Below are positions 35,397 through 48,428 of a DNA stretch of 64,000 nt, one piece after another. This DNA comes from Henckelia pumila (lineage: Eukaryota; Streptophyta; Magnoliopsida; Lamiales; Gesneriaceae). A program made the translations under genes and the position numbers. The notes beneath the pieces are model-generated. The model was not told where the DNA came from, did not search any database, and saw nothing but the letters and a program-made list of their open reading frames with translations. Numbering within the stretch: position 1 is the stretch's first letter; each line of letters opens with the position of its first letter. The DNA lies in contig NW_027331840.1 in the NCBI RefSeq assembly GCF_033568475.1, positions 682,001 to 746,000 on the forward strand, given 5' to 3'.

Positions 35397-37213
35397 TCTC
35401 ACGCCCCTGAGGCTTATGAATTTATCATTCCTGACCCAGATGACCGAGCTGACCATCCCCCACAGGGATACTACACCTTTTACTTGGATAAGTTAGAGGC
35501 TGGACTTAGGTTCCCTCTTCCCCTTATCTTCCAACAGCTCAGTCGGTACTATGAACTCCACTTAGGGAAGTTCAATCCTAATTCCTTCCGAACCCTGTGC
35601 AGCTTTGTAGTTCTTTTTAGAACCTTAGGGTTTGAAGTAAACTGTTTTAATATTTGTAACTTCTTGCTCCCCAAACGTTTCGAGGAGGGCCCCTTCTACT
35701 TTTCTTGCCGACCTAACTGTAAATTCTTCAAGGGCTCTCCCAGTTCAAACAAAAACTGGAATAACTCCTTTTTTTGTTCATCCCACCGATGCTTGGGACA
35801 TATGCTCAACTTGGAGGGAAGTCCTCCCCATTTTGCTCGTTCCTTCTCCAGGATTTCGACAGGTGGAGCTATTCACATGAGCTCAGAGGGTTATAGGGGG
35901 CATGTGCTTTAATACCGCTGTCCTGTTGGCAGAGGACTTACTCTGCCACCATGGGCTCAGCTCGGCAGATGTTTCTGTCTGAGGAAACTTAGGTATGGCC
36001 TTTCCCCCGCCCGTGCTCTGCTTTCTTAATGTTATGCCTTATTATTTCATGTCCTAACCTTCCATTTATCTTGTGCAGAAAAAAGAGTTATGGATGCCGC
36101 CATGAAAAGAATGCCAGAGATGAAGAAAACAGCGGCCCCAGCTGGGGTCCGAGCTGAAGGGAGCTCAACCAAGTCTAAAGCTCCTTTGCCACGGAATACT
36201 ATCCAGCCTGAGCCTTCTATAACCTAGTCTAAAGGCTCAAAAAGGCAGGCACCATCAAGCCCCCACCCGAGGTGGTGGAGCTGGACTCCGGGAAGTCTTC
36301 TATTCCAGATGTGGCACCCCTCCGTCAGTTCAGGGCAGAGAAACCTCAGACTCCCGTGGTCCGATGCAGGGCCAACTTCTTTGAGATGTACCATGATGCT
36401 TTGCATATTGTGGGGGTCGGGCCTACTCCAACGGCTGGGTCAGTCCTCCGAGATATGATCTCCCAAGCTGACGCCGATTATGTGAAGAGCCTTGGATGGT
36501 CTGAGCTGATGAAACATTCCAACTCTGCCTCAGCTGAGGTAACCTTCCCTTCTCCCTTATTTCATGTTCCTTGTATATGTTCATATTTAATTATTCTTTT
36601 CTTTTCTTAGGCTGCCGTCCTGAACGCCGAGATTTCCCTCCGAGCTTCCATGGCTCGTAAGCAACTTTCAAAGGATATCCGAAGCTATGAAGATCACTTT
36701 GCTGAGCTTAACCAAGCGGCTGAGGACGCCAAGCTTGCTAATGAAAGGGAGGTGGCAAGTCTCCAGGCCCAAATGGAAGAGATGCGGATGGGCTTCCAAG
36801 CTGATAGACTGAAGCAACAGAATGACTTCAGAGTTTTTGAGGTCCAGAAAGAAGCTCTGCGAGGGGAGCTTAAGGGGTCTTAGGATCAATTGGCTCAAGC
36901 CCTTCAAGAATTGGAAATGTCCCAAGCTGAACTGACTAAGGGAGCTGATGGCTTCAAAGAGATCTTCCTCAAGTCAGACGAGTTTATGGACGAAGTAGCT
37001 GCCCAAGCCTACGGCTATCTAGCCAAAGGGTTTACGGGTTGCACTAAACAGTTCAGGGCGGCTGGTTATCCTCCTGAAGGGACCCCCGTAGACTTCTTGG
37101 ACATAGATGGGTTTGCCCCGTCCCTCACTACAGCAGAGGCAACAAAGGAGGATGAGAGTGAGGGTGAGGCCGAGCAAAATCTGGACGAGGGTGAGGGAGA
37201 TAATGGGAAGTAA
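35397..37213 (+). pseudogene. A2 antisense gene, rest of exon 1 and exons 2-3
   Basis: The exon 1 continuation carries a region like the plant 'putative gypsy-type transposon' domain (Pfam Transposase_28), e.g. RFPLPLIFQQLSRYYELHLG. It has a frameshift in a T run (35769-35776) and two TGA stops. GT-AG introns fit at 35993-36078 and 36539-36610; across the second the frame continues in phase. Exon 3 encodes a long charged coiled coil (AEDAKLANEREVASLQAQME), with a TAG at 36881-36883, and an acidic C-terminus ending at TAA 37211. Exon 2 also has a TAG and a frame change near 36230-36260. It is clearly a decayed spliced gene. The molecular function is unknown; I do not infer transposase activity from the Pfam name. 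Confidence 0.78.
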
Positions 37214-37326
37214 TTTTTTGTCACTGTGGATATAAACACTATATTTTTCCTTGGCTATGAATGTTTTTGTCCCGTATTTTTTATATGATTTATCTGAACT
37301 GATCTTCTCAAATCTATGTGATGATT
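37214..37326 (+). other. Spacer after the antisense gene
   Basis: AT-rich, presumably the 3' UTR of the antisense gene. No defined poly(A) signal can be named. Confidence 0.4.
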
Positions 37327-37690
37327 TTCTTTGAGGATACGCTGAACTGAACTCCCTGAAGGAAGGTATAATAAAAATTTAAAAATAAACCAACACCCAA
37401 AGGTGATCTGAGCTGAGCTCCCTGAAGGGAAGCAAAATAAACCCTTGAAAAATAAACCAACACCCGAAGTTGTACTGAGCTGATCTCCCGGAAGGGAGGC
37501 AAAATAAACACTTAAAAATAAACCAACACCCGAAGGTGCGCTAAGCTGATCTCACGGAAGGGAGGCAAAATAAACACTTAAAAATAAACCAACACCCGAA
37601 GGTGCGCTGAGCTGATCTCCCGGAAGGGAGGAAAAATAAACACTTAAAAATAAACCAAAACCCGAAGGTGCGCTGAGCTGATCTCCCGGA
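37327..37690. repeat. 66-bp tandem repeat, five copies, A2
   Basis: Units with CACCCGAAGGTG start at 37394 (variant), 37461, 37527, 37593 and 37659 or so, after a partial first unit. It matches the 65-bp repeat at the left edge of the window. 37690-37870 is GAGCTCCC-rich low-complexity sequence. Confidence 0.85.
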
Positions 37691-37977
37691 GCAGAGCTGA
37701 GCTTCTCGAGCCTAGCTGAGCTTCCCGAGCCGAGCTGAGCTGAACTTCCCGCTCTGCCCTAAAATAAATTTTTGGATCAATCAAATGGGCTCCCGAGCTC
37801 CCGACCTGACCTAAACTATATTATCGGATCAACCAAATGGGCTCCCGAGCTCCCGAGCCAAATTTACTTGACGACCAGCTCATGTTAATGAGAGCAAAAG
37901 GCTAAAGTTAGAATGTTATAACTGAGCTAATACCCAAAGTTAAGGCCGAGGTGATGTGACTAAAGTGATGGACTGCA

Positions 37978-38381
37978 CCAAAGCCAGAGGACCCAGAGGC
38001 GTGATTAAGGTGATGAACTGAACTAAATTTAGGGGTCCACGAGGCGTGACTAAGGTGATGAGATGAACCAAAGTCAGGGGCCCAAGAGGCATGACTAAGG
38101 TGATGAGCTAAACCAAAGTCAGGGGCCCAAGAGGCGTGACTAAGGTGATGAGCTGAACCAAAGTCAGGGGCCCAAGAGGCGTGACTAAGGTGATGAGCTG
38201 AACCAAAGTCAGGGGCCCAAGAGGCATGACTAAGGCGATGAGCTGAACCAAAGTCAGGGGCCCAAGAGGCCTGACTAAGGCGATGAGCTGAAACAAAGTC
38301 AGGGGCCCAAGAGGTGTGACTAAGGTTATGAGCTGAACCAAAGTCAGGGCCCAAGAGGCATGACTGAGGTGATAAACTGAG
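37978..38381. repeat. 45-bp tandem array, nine copies, A2
   Basis: The same unit as in A1 (351-1070). Units start at 37978, 38023 and so on to 38338; the last has a one-base deletion. A degenerate tenth unit may precede it. Confidence 0.92.
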
Positions 38382-38483
38382 GCACATTTACATCAACATT
38401 TCTGAAAAAATAACTGCTCATAGAGAAACATAGAAGGTAGCTTGCATGGATTACAACTTAAAGAAAAATTGAACTTGCAACAT

Positions 38484-39413
38484 TTAAGAGTAATATTTGT
38501 GTAAATTGTAAGCGCTCCAAGGTCTCTTTAGCATCTTCCCCTTTGAATCCTCCAATTAGCAAGCATCCGAACTGAGCCTCATCACCACCTTGTATGGTCC
38601 TTCCCATTTAGGGTCGAGCTTTCCTACAACCACCTCCTGAACTTTTCTCAGCACCAAATCTCCTACCTGGAAGCCATTCCTGCGCACCCGACGATTATAG
38701 GACCGAGCTATCATGTTCTTTTACGCCTCCATTCTGATGGCAACAACTTCTCTCTTTTCATCCAAGAAATCTAAGTCTTCCATTCTCTTTTCTCCATTCT
38801 TCTCATCGTAGAAAATGATCCGAGCCGACTCTTCTCCAATTTTTGCTGGCAAGACCGCCTCATTTCCATAAACCAGACTAAATGGAGTATATCTGGTCCC
38901 AATTTTTGGCGTAGTATGATATGAACATAACACGCTAGGGAGCTCTTCCACCCAATTTCCTTGGACCCTTCCCAAGCGTGTCTTCAAACTTTGTACTAAG
39001 GATCAGTTAGTCACTTCCACCTGGCCATTGCTTTGGGGGTAATTGACAGAGGTGAAGTGTTGTTGGATCTTCATCTCTTTACACCATGCTTGCACCCTAG
39101 CTCCTTGAAATCGTCTCTTATTATCAGAAATGAGCTTCCTAGTACCCCAAATCTGCATAATATATTCTTCCATAGAAATTTCAGAACATCCCCTTCAGTA
39201 ATTCGAGCCAAGACCTTTGCCTCCACCCACTTAGAAAAATAATCAATAGCGACCAACAAGAATTTCTTCTGGGCTGGGGCCGGAGGGAATGGACCCACAA
39301 TATCCATTCCCCACTGATCAAAAGGACATGCTGCCATGATTCCTTTCATTAACGTTGCTGGCTGATTCTGAAGTCTTCTATGTCGCTGACAACTGTCACA
39401 TGAAGTCACCAAA
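38484..39413 (-). pseudogene. pol: A2 integrase C-terminal part, broken
   Basis: The minus strand matches A1 integrase from the zinc-finger CDSCQRHRR (near 39413) through WGMDIVGPFPPA to the C-terminal tail and a TAA at 38484-38486. A frameshift after CRFGV destroys the second catalytic aspartate motif, and a TAA after RMEA lies near 38720. The N-terminal end is cut by element E, which inserted after CCAAA (39409-39413). This uninterrupted tail shows where the solo LTR entered A1. Confidence 0.9.
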
Positions 39414-41637
39414 TGTGAGACCCCGATTCTAATCATTTAATCAAGTGCTAATCTCATCGCTAAACATACACGATCCAAAAGACAAGCAATTAAATAAAAG
39501 ACAATAATTTTTTTTAATTGGAATAGTGCTCGCTCGATCGGTAAAATCTTACCGATCGAGCGGGCCATAATAATCAAAGACACTGCCAGAGGTAAGAACC
39601 CCTCGCTCGATCGGTGAAATCTTACCGATCGAGCGAGCCTAAAAAATCATTCCTACTGTCTCGCTACAAAGGGTGCTCGCTCGATCGGTGAAAGTCTACC
39701 GATCGAGCGAGACATTTGCCCAGAAAAAAATAGTTTTTCTTTCTTTCAAAAATTCTTTTTCCAAGTCAATCCAATATCAATCTAACATGCTCAATTCTGA
39801 ATTCAATAACATGCAATCAACATACCAACTTCAATACTCATCATTCAATCGATTCTAATATCCCATACTTCAAAATCAAATACAATACATTCGAATTCTA
39901 ACATGATTTCAAAACATAAACTAGATTGGCATGCATTTCCAATTCTAACTCGAAGTCTCACTTCTAATCTTCAATCTCGTTCTATCCCTGTTGTCTCTGA
40001 CTCAATCCTGCCCCACCTGTTGCCAAGTACACATACAAACAAAGACAACAGCCGGATAATCCGGTGAGAATAATATTTCCAGTAAAAGAGACTATCATGC
40101 ATATCAAATAAACAAATCATACCATGACATGTATCACTTCCAAATATCTATCACATCAAGATCAATTCAAGTAATTCATCCAAGTACTGAATTAAAATGA
40201 TATGCATGTCTTTAAAACTTCTGGATTATCAGACTAAGATAATCGAATGGAATTCTTCTTTATTTCTTTCTTCGGTTTGGGATCCCGAGGTTAAAATATC
40301 CAACAATCACACCGAACTCCCCTCTCGAGGTGGAAGAGGCATATTTTAATCCTCTAGACTCCAGAGCATTATAGAGAGTTAATCGATGCTTGTATTAATT
40401 CGCTTACCAAGGCCACTCAACTATAATCTCTAGAATGTCTAATCAAATTGAAATGAATCAAGGCTCAATATGAATGCATATGTCATCTCATGCATTCTAA
40501 TATCATTTCAATCATCAGTTTATATAAGCATTCAATCATGCTTTCATTCATCAATTCAAATAATCATTCAAACATGATTTAGTCAATATAAATGCATATA
40601 CAATCTCATGCATTCAATTAAACATTCAATAAGATTTCAAATAAGCATTTAATCATGCAAGTATGTGATTTCTTCAGAACACTCGAATAAAGTCTAATTC
40701 GAGTTAATCGTTCCATTCAATTCTAAGTCGTCTTTTACCTTATTCTCTTCGAAGGTATTGAAATCTGAAAACAACAATAAGGATAATAATCAATATTCAA
40801 TTCAATTCAATTCAAAGCTCAAACAAACTTCTTCGATCGATAAATCAGAAAATCGATACTGTACCGACTTCAATCTTCCAAACTGACCAAAGCTGCTACC
40901 TCGCAACTCTGTTGAATTCACTTCAATCTATCAGAAGGAGTCAAAAGGATCAATATCGACATCTAAAAGCTCAATCAAACTCGATACGTTCAAAACATCG
41001 AAACGATATCCAAAACTAAAACTGACGGCATAACGGCTATAAACTGATCAAACCGGAAATGCAGATAGCAATTCATCAACTCAATATACTCATTCCAATC
41101 CTCAAACATCAATTCCATCACAATCCCAACACATCACAAAACTCAAATTTTCAAAAATAACAACAAAAATCATATCAATTCCAATCGTCGTTATTTTTCG
41201 AACCGTCTTAGATATACTATCACAGTTATCTCATAATCATCCTCTCCGAATATAAATCAATTCTAAAGAAATCCAAAAAATCAAACATCTCAGAAATAAG
41301 ATAAACTTACTTCTAAACGGAGCACTCGTCGCTGTGATCGTAAATATCAACTTCAGATCAATTTCCAACGGACGGATCGAGCTAAAATGGAAATCCCAAA
41401 GCTTGGAATCACAAAGGGGCGGTTCCCATGGTGGGAGATGCTTGGGAGGGATGAAGTGAGGGAATGAGAGACTTAGTCAAAGTCTATAGTTTATAACAAA
41501 TCCCATTTTTGCGTTTTAGTCCCTGAAAATTTCAAAAATTGCATTTTAGTCCCTACTAAAAATCAAATCGGCCCTCGAATTCTAAAATCTCTGATTATCT
41601 CAAATAAAGTTCATTAATATAATTTCGGGGCGTTACA
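39414..41637 (-). mobile_element. E 3' LTR (2224 bp)
   Basis: The plus strand begins TGTGAGACCCC and ends GGGGCGTTACA. Homologous to 62048-64000. A purine tract (41638-41653, minus-strand CTTAGAGGGGGAGAAT) borders its inner end. It carries a hairpin array at 39531-39711. Confidence 0.92.
39531..39711. repeat. Three perfect hairpin modules, E 3' LTR
   Basis: 14-bp perfect arms with 4-8 base loops: 39531-39544/39549-39562 (CGCTCGATCGGTAA), 39602-39615/39624-39637 and 39676-39689/39698-39711 (CTCGCTCGATCGGT). Spacing is about 71-74 bp. The same set is at about 62165-62347 in the 5' LTR. Confidence 0.92.
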
Positions 41638-42273
41638 ATTCTCCCCCTCTAAGAATCGATTTCGTCCTCGAAATCAAACACGATTCTATTACGAGGTCGA
41701 GGCTAGAATCACAGGACTGCAATAAGAATTCACATCTCGGAACTAAATCCAGAGTTTACTTCTAATATTACTCTGAATCGTTCGTCTTAATCAGTTCGAC
41801 ATCTCAATCAATCAGAGAATGTCAGAAACTCTAGTTAATTACTTCATCAACACTTCGTTCGTCTATTAAAAGTCAACTCATCGTCGACAGAAAATTCTTC
41901 TAAACTCAGTCACAATTCGAATCATCTTTGTTCTAATTCATGTGACTTAGAAAGTTCATCTAAAAAAGGAAGGAGATCTTCATCTCTTATCGTACAACTT
42001 CTAAAAGTGCTTTCCACAATTCATCAGATCGCTAAAGTTGTACGAAGTTTTCACAAGAATCAGGAATTCTGCCAATTAGTGCTAAATCGAGCACTACAAC
42101 TCATGGAAATTCCTCTAAATTTCGACTCATCTGATCTGGCTGTCCGTCGTTCTGAGGGTATCGAATCAAAATAATTTGAAATCGACAACACAAATCTCTT
42201 CTAAGTCTATGCCGAAGGAACAAATACATCGAGGATCTATGTCTAGACTAACAGACTTCGGCAAAACATGACA
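41638..42273 (-). pseudogene. E pol remnant, 3' part
   Basis: No open frame, but on the minus strand near 42170-42130 a segment reads like the integrase motif around the catalytic Glu (YPQNDGQ against YHPQTDGQ in F). GATTTCGAGGACGAAAT before the purine tract is also shared with related elements. Confidence 0.55.
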
Positions 42274-43735
42274 TGTAGTGACCCTGCATGGAATCACCTA
42301 CTAACTGGCAACTAATAGCATGCATTAAACTTAATACAGCATAATACTTAACAGAGTAAAAACGTGCGGAAACTTAACCATAAATTACATATCAGCTTAG
42401 TAATATAATTCCAGGCTTAAATCTGTAATGATACAACCAAATCAAATCTCTTAAAAGTAAACATTATACAACTAACAAATCATGTTGTATCATAAACTCC
42501 TCAAGGCTCCTGCTCCCTAGTCCTGCCTTGAACTACCAGCTCCGTCCATCCTGCGACCTGCCACATAGAATAGGGTGCCCAAGATAACAACTAGGACGTG
42601 AGCGCTAACGCCCAGTACATAAACATGAGTAAACATATGTATATAATTCATGCAACATGATGACTGGTAAGAATCATCCGAAAAGTCATGCTCAGTACCG
42701 GCGCCATATGAGTGCTGCCACCGCATGGATCAACCTCTGGGTGCAACCACACTCATCTAGTACACCAGAGTAGACAGACATAAATGCCCCCGTCGTCGCG
42801 GTACTCTCAGTGACAGACTATCGAGTATAGAGCTGAGCGGCTCTATAATCAGGTATAACAAGGAATAGGCTCAACGTGTATATGCACATGACATATGAGT
42901 ATAGAAAACGGTAAATCATACATCATGCCATATAAGAATGCCAAATAAATGCAACATATAAACATGTGTACTCGCTGGCAATCTCAGTCAATGTGTACGT
43001 ACCTCTAGGCTAGTTCAATTAAGTAGATCCTAGGTTCCAAGCCTATATTCAAAAGTTCATCGTATCACTACACAAGTTCTATAAGCCTTAACTAAGCTAA
43101 TAAGTACTCCCAAAACTTAAATAGATTCCCGAACCATACCTTCGTCCGTAGATAGCCCTTTGGAGATGCTTGTCCTGAATGACTATAACCTCGCCGTGGT
43201 TATTTCAGAACCTCACTATTAACCGATAGGGCCCTTAAGTGTATATCTCACACTATATAACTGAAGAAGGAAACTCGGGAATTCGTATTTCAAACTGAAT
43301 CAAATGAGCCCTATTTATAGCCAAATATCTCGGCCAAGATCGGAACTTCCGATGTCGAGATCGGAGCTTTCGATCCAGCTCATTATATGCATGTCCGACA
43401 CGTCGGGATCGGAACTTCCGTTCCAGGATCGGAGCTTCCGATCTGCTCTATGATCGACACTTGTCAAAACTCACAACTGAGTCATCGAGCATTGCTGGCT
43501 GACAGAGATCGGAACTTTCGTTCCGGATCGGAGCTTCCGATCTCCGTGCATCCGATCGGTTTCCGAAGTGGTCAGGATCGGAGCTTCCGATCTGGGTTCG
43601 GAGCTTCCGATCTGGCCCAAAGTCAAAAGCCCAAATTCTCTTCTGAAGTCCAACAACACTTCAAAATTAATTAATTACCAACCCTTAATTATGTTTAACA
43701 TATTATTATCTTAAAATGGTTTCTGGGTTACTACA
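42274..43735 (-). mobile_element. D 3' LTR (1462 bp)
   Basis: The ends are TGTAGTGACCC...GTTACTACA on the plus strand. TATA at 43313-43320, palindromic array at 43338-43613, purine tract at 43736-43747. Confidence 0.93.
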
Positions 43736-43854
43736 TTCTCCCCACCTTTAGATATTTCGTCCACGAAATAACATCTAAAGACAAATCAAGATAACAATAT
43801 GAAACATCAAACCATGTCTTATTACAACAACGGTAATTACATCTTACATGGAAA

Positions 43855-46800
43855 TCAAAAGTACAAAGCAAACAACTCAAGATATTCCGCTTGCATACGG
43901 CTCTCATTTTCCCAAGTTGCTTCTTCAACGCCTCGGCGCTGCCACTGTACCATCACAAGTGGTATAGTCTTGTTCCGAAGAACTTTCTCCTTCCTGTCTA
44001 GGATACCGATTGGTCGTTCAACAAAAGACAGATCTGGCTCTAGCTGAATATCGGTAGACTGAATCACATGAGATTCATCAGCTATGTACTGTCGAAGCAA
44101 CGACACATGAAAAACATTATGTATACTGGAAAGAGATGACGGTAAAGCCAAATGATAAGCAACATCTCCTATCTTCTCCAATATCTGGAAAGGTCCAATG
44201 TAACGAGGAGATAACTTGCCTTACACACCGAATCTCATCACCTTCCTGAAAGGTGATACTCGCAGAAAAACATATTCACCAGGCTCAAACTGAAGTGGCC
44301 TTCGGCGAATATTTGCATAACTGGCTTGTCTATCTTGAGCAACTTTGATCCTATGTTTGATCAAATCTACCTTGTCTACAATCTGCTGCACCAATTCAGG
44401 ACCCTCGACTTGCCGTTCCCCGACTTCATACCAGAATAACGGAGTACGACACCGTCGACCATACAATGCCTCGAAAGGTGCCATATCAATACTACGATGA
44501 TAACTGTTATTGTAGGCAAATTCAATCAAAGGTAACTGATCTTGCCAAGATAAGCCAAAATCCATGACAGACGAACGTAGCATATCCTCCAGCGTACAAA
44601 TAGTGCGCTCTGACTGACCGTCAGTCTCCGGATGATATGTCGTGCTCGACTCAGAGTGGTACCCAAGCCTGCTGAAAACTACCCCAAAAACGTGAGGTAA
44701 AGCGTGGATCTCTATCACTGACTATACTCACTGGAATCCCATGCAATCGCACTATCTCCTGGATATATAAGCGTGTCATGCGATCATAAGAATACTCCCG
44801 GTTATAAGGAATGAAATGTGCTGATTTTGTCAAACGGTCAACAACGACCCAGATAGCATCACACTGACGTGAAGTCATAGGCAAGTGGGTAAAAAAATCC
44901 ATAGTCACGTGCTCCCACTTCCATTCGGGAATCTCAAGATTCTGCAGTAATCCACCTGGTCGTCGATGTTCAGCCTTGACTTGTTGACAAACCAAACATC
45001 TCGAAACAAACTGATAAACACTTCGCTTCATCCCCTTCCACCAGAATCTAGTTCGCAAGTCCTTATACATTTTCATACTTCCAGGATGAACTGATAATCG
45101 ACTCCTGTGAGCTTGAGATAGAATATCGTTCCTGAGCTCCGCAATATTAGGTACAACCACTCGATTAGATAAGCACAATAAACCATCTTCCTGAAAATGG
45201 AATCCAGATGTATTAACTCCATTGGCCAGACGTGCCAAACGCTGAGTCTTAACATCAGATATCTGAGCATCTATAATTCGAGAATACAATGCCGGCTCAG
45301 ATAGAATAGTATACAAACGAATCCCATTCCTCCATTTCTTGTGCTTGAGCATAAAACTCAATGAACATCACTCTTGAATCATATGAGATATTTCATTAGT
45401 TTGAAGTGCAGAAAGTCTCACCTGCCAACTCAAAGCATCAGCAGTAAGATTAGCAGAACCTGGATGATATTTGATTTCACAATCATAATCCTTCAGAAGA
45501 TCCATCCAGCGTCTCTGTCGCATATTCAACTCTGCCTGAGTGAATAAATACTTCAAACTCTTATGGTCCGTAAATATCTCAAATTTCTCGCCATAAAGAT
45601 AATGTCTCCAAATCTTGAGCGCAAATACAATGGCGGCTAACTCGAGATCATGCACTGGATAGTTATTCTCATGCGTCTTCAACTGTCGAGAAGCATAGGC
45701 AATAACATGTCCATGTTGTGTCAAAACACATCCTAACCCCTGACCAGAGGCATCAGTATAGACAACATAACCTCCTGATCCAGAAGGTAGAGCTAGCACA
45801 GGTGCAGTAGTAATACGTCTCCGTAGCTCGTGAAATGACTCCTCACAATCCGAGGACCAAATGAAGGTAACATCTTTCCGAGTAAGTTGAGTCAAAGGCC
45901 TGGCCAACTGTGAAAAATTCTCAATGAACCGACGGTAATATCCCGCTAGACCCAAGAAACTACGAATCTCAGCAACCGTCGTCGGTCGAGACCAGTTCAG
46001 CACTGCCTCTATCTTACTAGGATCAACAGATATCCCTTCACTAGAAATCACATGACCGAGAAACACTACCCGATCAAGCCAAAATTCACACTTGATCAAT
46101 TTCGCATATAGCTGCTTATCTCGTAACGTCTGTAGAATAATCCTCAGATGTTGTGCATGCTCATCCTTGTCATGAGAATAGACAAGAATATCATCAATGA
46201 AGACAATGACAAATCTATCCAGATATTCTCGAAATACTTGATTCATCAGATTCATAAAGACTTCCGGTGCATTCATCAAACCGAATGGCATCACCAGAAA
46301 TTCATAATGCCCGTATCTAGTCCTGAAAGCAGTCGTAGATATATCTGAGTCTCTTACCCGCATCTGGTGGTAACCCGATATCAGATCTATCTTCGAATAG
46401 ACAGAAGTACCCTGTAGTTGATCGAACAGATCATCAATCCGCGGCAAAGGATACTTATTCTTGATGGTGACATAATTCAACTGTCTGTAATCAATACACA
46501 ATCGCATCGATCCATCCTTCTTCTTAACAAACAACACATGTGCTCCCCACGGAGAAATACTCGGACGAATATATCCCTTATCAAGCAGATCCTGTAGCTG
46601 CTGTTTCAATTCCCTCATCTCTGACGGTGCCAGACGGTAAGGTGCTCGGGATATAGGCGTAGTTCCTGGTACTAGATCAATACCAAATTCAACCTCTCGA
46701 ACCGGAGGAAAACCAGGAATCTTATCAGGGAATACGTCAGGAAATTCACGGACAACCGGTAGCTGATCAATACCCGTACTACTCATGGAAATATCAACTG

Positions 46801-48319
46801 CATAGATAAGGTAGCCCTACCCACCTGACTCTAAGACATGACATGCCTTCAGAGCCGAAACAAGTGGCATCGGAGGTCGCGCACCCTCACCATAAAAATA
46901 CCAGCTATCACCCTCAACAGGATGAAACTGTACCAGACGCTGATAACAATACACAGTAGCGTGATATAAAGTCAGCATATCTATTCCCAAAATACAATCA
47001 AAATCCGCTATCGCTAATATCAACAAATTAGCCGATAACACATTACCCTCAAACTCCAGAAGGCAACCCATCACTAGACGCTTAGTTACTACCTCCTGCT
47101 CCAACGGAGTAGATACAACTAAATCCATATCTAATGATACATAAGGTAATCTATGTCTCTTAACAAAACGGCTAGAAATAAAGGAATGCAATGCTCCAGT
47201 AACAATTAATACAAGTGCAGGAATACCACTTAACAAGAAATTACCTGCCAACATGCGATCTCTTCCCTCAGTAGCCTGTTCCTGAGACAGAGCAAACACC
47301 TGCCCTTGAGTCTGGGGACGAAAACCAGAAGAACTCTGTGGTCCTGGTTGCTGACGTGGAAAAGTAGAAGCCTGAGATCCAACCTGGGATCCCGATCCAC
47401 TAGCAGAACCCATACGCTGAGGACAATCTCTCCGCAGATGTCCCTGCTAACCACAAATATAACACGCCCCAGTAGCTCTCCGACATGAAGCTGCAGGATG
47501 CTTCCCACCACAGTGGCTACAAAACTCCTCCTTCTTCTTCTTCTTCTTCCCAAAGTGGAAAGTACCTCGTGAACCACGAGAACCAGACGAAGTAGTAGGA
47601 ATAGAAGAAAACGTAGGTACAGATGGCACAAGAGATTGAGCTCGAGGCTCAACAAATCTACTAGGCTGTGCTGGCATCATCAGCTGTCCCCGCATATTGC
47701 TAGTCTCCACAAGACAGCAACGGTTCACCAAAGTCTCATAAGATACAGGGTCATCACAGACGACAACCCGTGCGTAGATATCTTGGTTCAGGCCTTGCAG
47801 TAACATATCATACTTCGACGCATCACTCGCATTGATATGAGGACTGAAAGGTAGCAGATCAAGAAATCGCTGCTGATACTGATCAATAGTCATTGATCCT
47901 TGCCTCAAAGTAAGCAACTCCACAGATCGTGCTTGGCGAACAGCCGGAGGAAAATACAATTTCTGAAACTCCCGACATAAATCTTCCCAAGTCACCAGTC
48001 CTCTCTCAGTGCGTGCCTGAGCAACCTTGGCATCCCACCAAAAACGTGCTCTATCCTCTAGAACGAATTCTAGAACTTCCAATTTATGCTCCTCCGTACA
48101 CTCGAAAGCTCGGAACGTGCTCTCAAGTTTAGACATCCAGCTCCTAGCTTGTTCAGGATTCTCGCCTCCCACCAAGGGTTTCGGTCCTACCTGCATGAAC
48201 TTGTTAATAGTATAGCGACGTCGACCCTCATGAGGACGATGTCGATCATCCTGATGATGATGGCGACGATGATGATGACCACCTCCCTGGCCAACACTAC
48301 CGTGACTCTCGTCAGCCAT
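43855..48319 (-). pseudogene. gag-pol: D gag-pol polyprotein, multiply broken
   Basis: The ATG at 48319 (MADESHGSVGQ) starts gag; capsid and zinc knuckles follow, with the frame stopped by TAG inside the knuckle (CYICG, 47447-47449). Further lesions relative to C are a TAG after VLESGG (46817-46819), a TGA after MIQE (45368-45370), a frameshift in integrase between the second Asp and the Glu (44651-44718), and a TAA after RFGV (44221-44223). The protease motif reads LIVTGALHSFIS, so the catalytic Asp is lost. RT still shows FIDDIL. Domain order and the chromodomain-like tail ending at 43855 are as in C. Confidence 0.95.
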
Positions 48320-48412
48320 ATCCTGAAAAGAATTGCACATTAAAATCCCAAATGCGCAAGAATTACTCACAACTAAACTGAATCCCAAGTACTAATCCCA
48401 AAATCTATGCAT

Positions 48413-48424
48413 GCTTTGATACCA
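48413..48424 (-). other. D primer binding site
   Basis: TGGTATCAAAGC on the minus strand, with one change (G to A) from the consensus TGGTATCAGAGC seen in B and C. Confidence 0.85.
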
Positions 48425-48428
48425 AAAA

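Larger units (their letters stand above)
19919..39413 (-). mobile_element. Tat-lineage retrotransposon A2, split by B and E
   Basis: It reads on the minus strand: 3' LTR (19919-20725), polypurine tract, antisense gene (21099-21338 and 35397-37213), 66-bp and 45-bp tandem repeats, then the integrase C-terminal part. Element B sits at 21339-35391 and element E starts at 39414. The missing gag, protease, RT and 5' LTR should lie to the right of E, beyond position 64000. It shares LTR, tandem repeats and integrase with A1. The five bases flanking the LTR are GGGTT; the partner TSD is not in the window. Confidence 0.9.
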
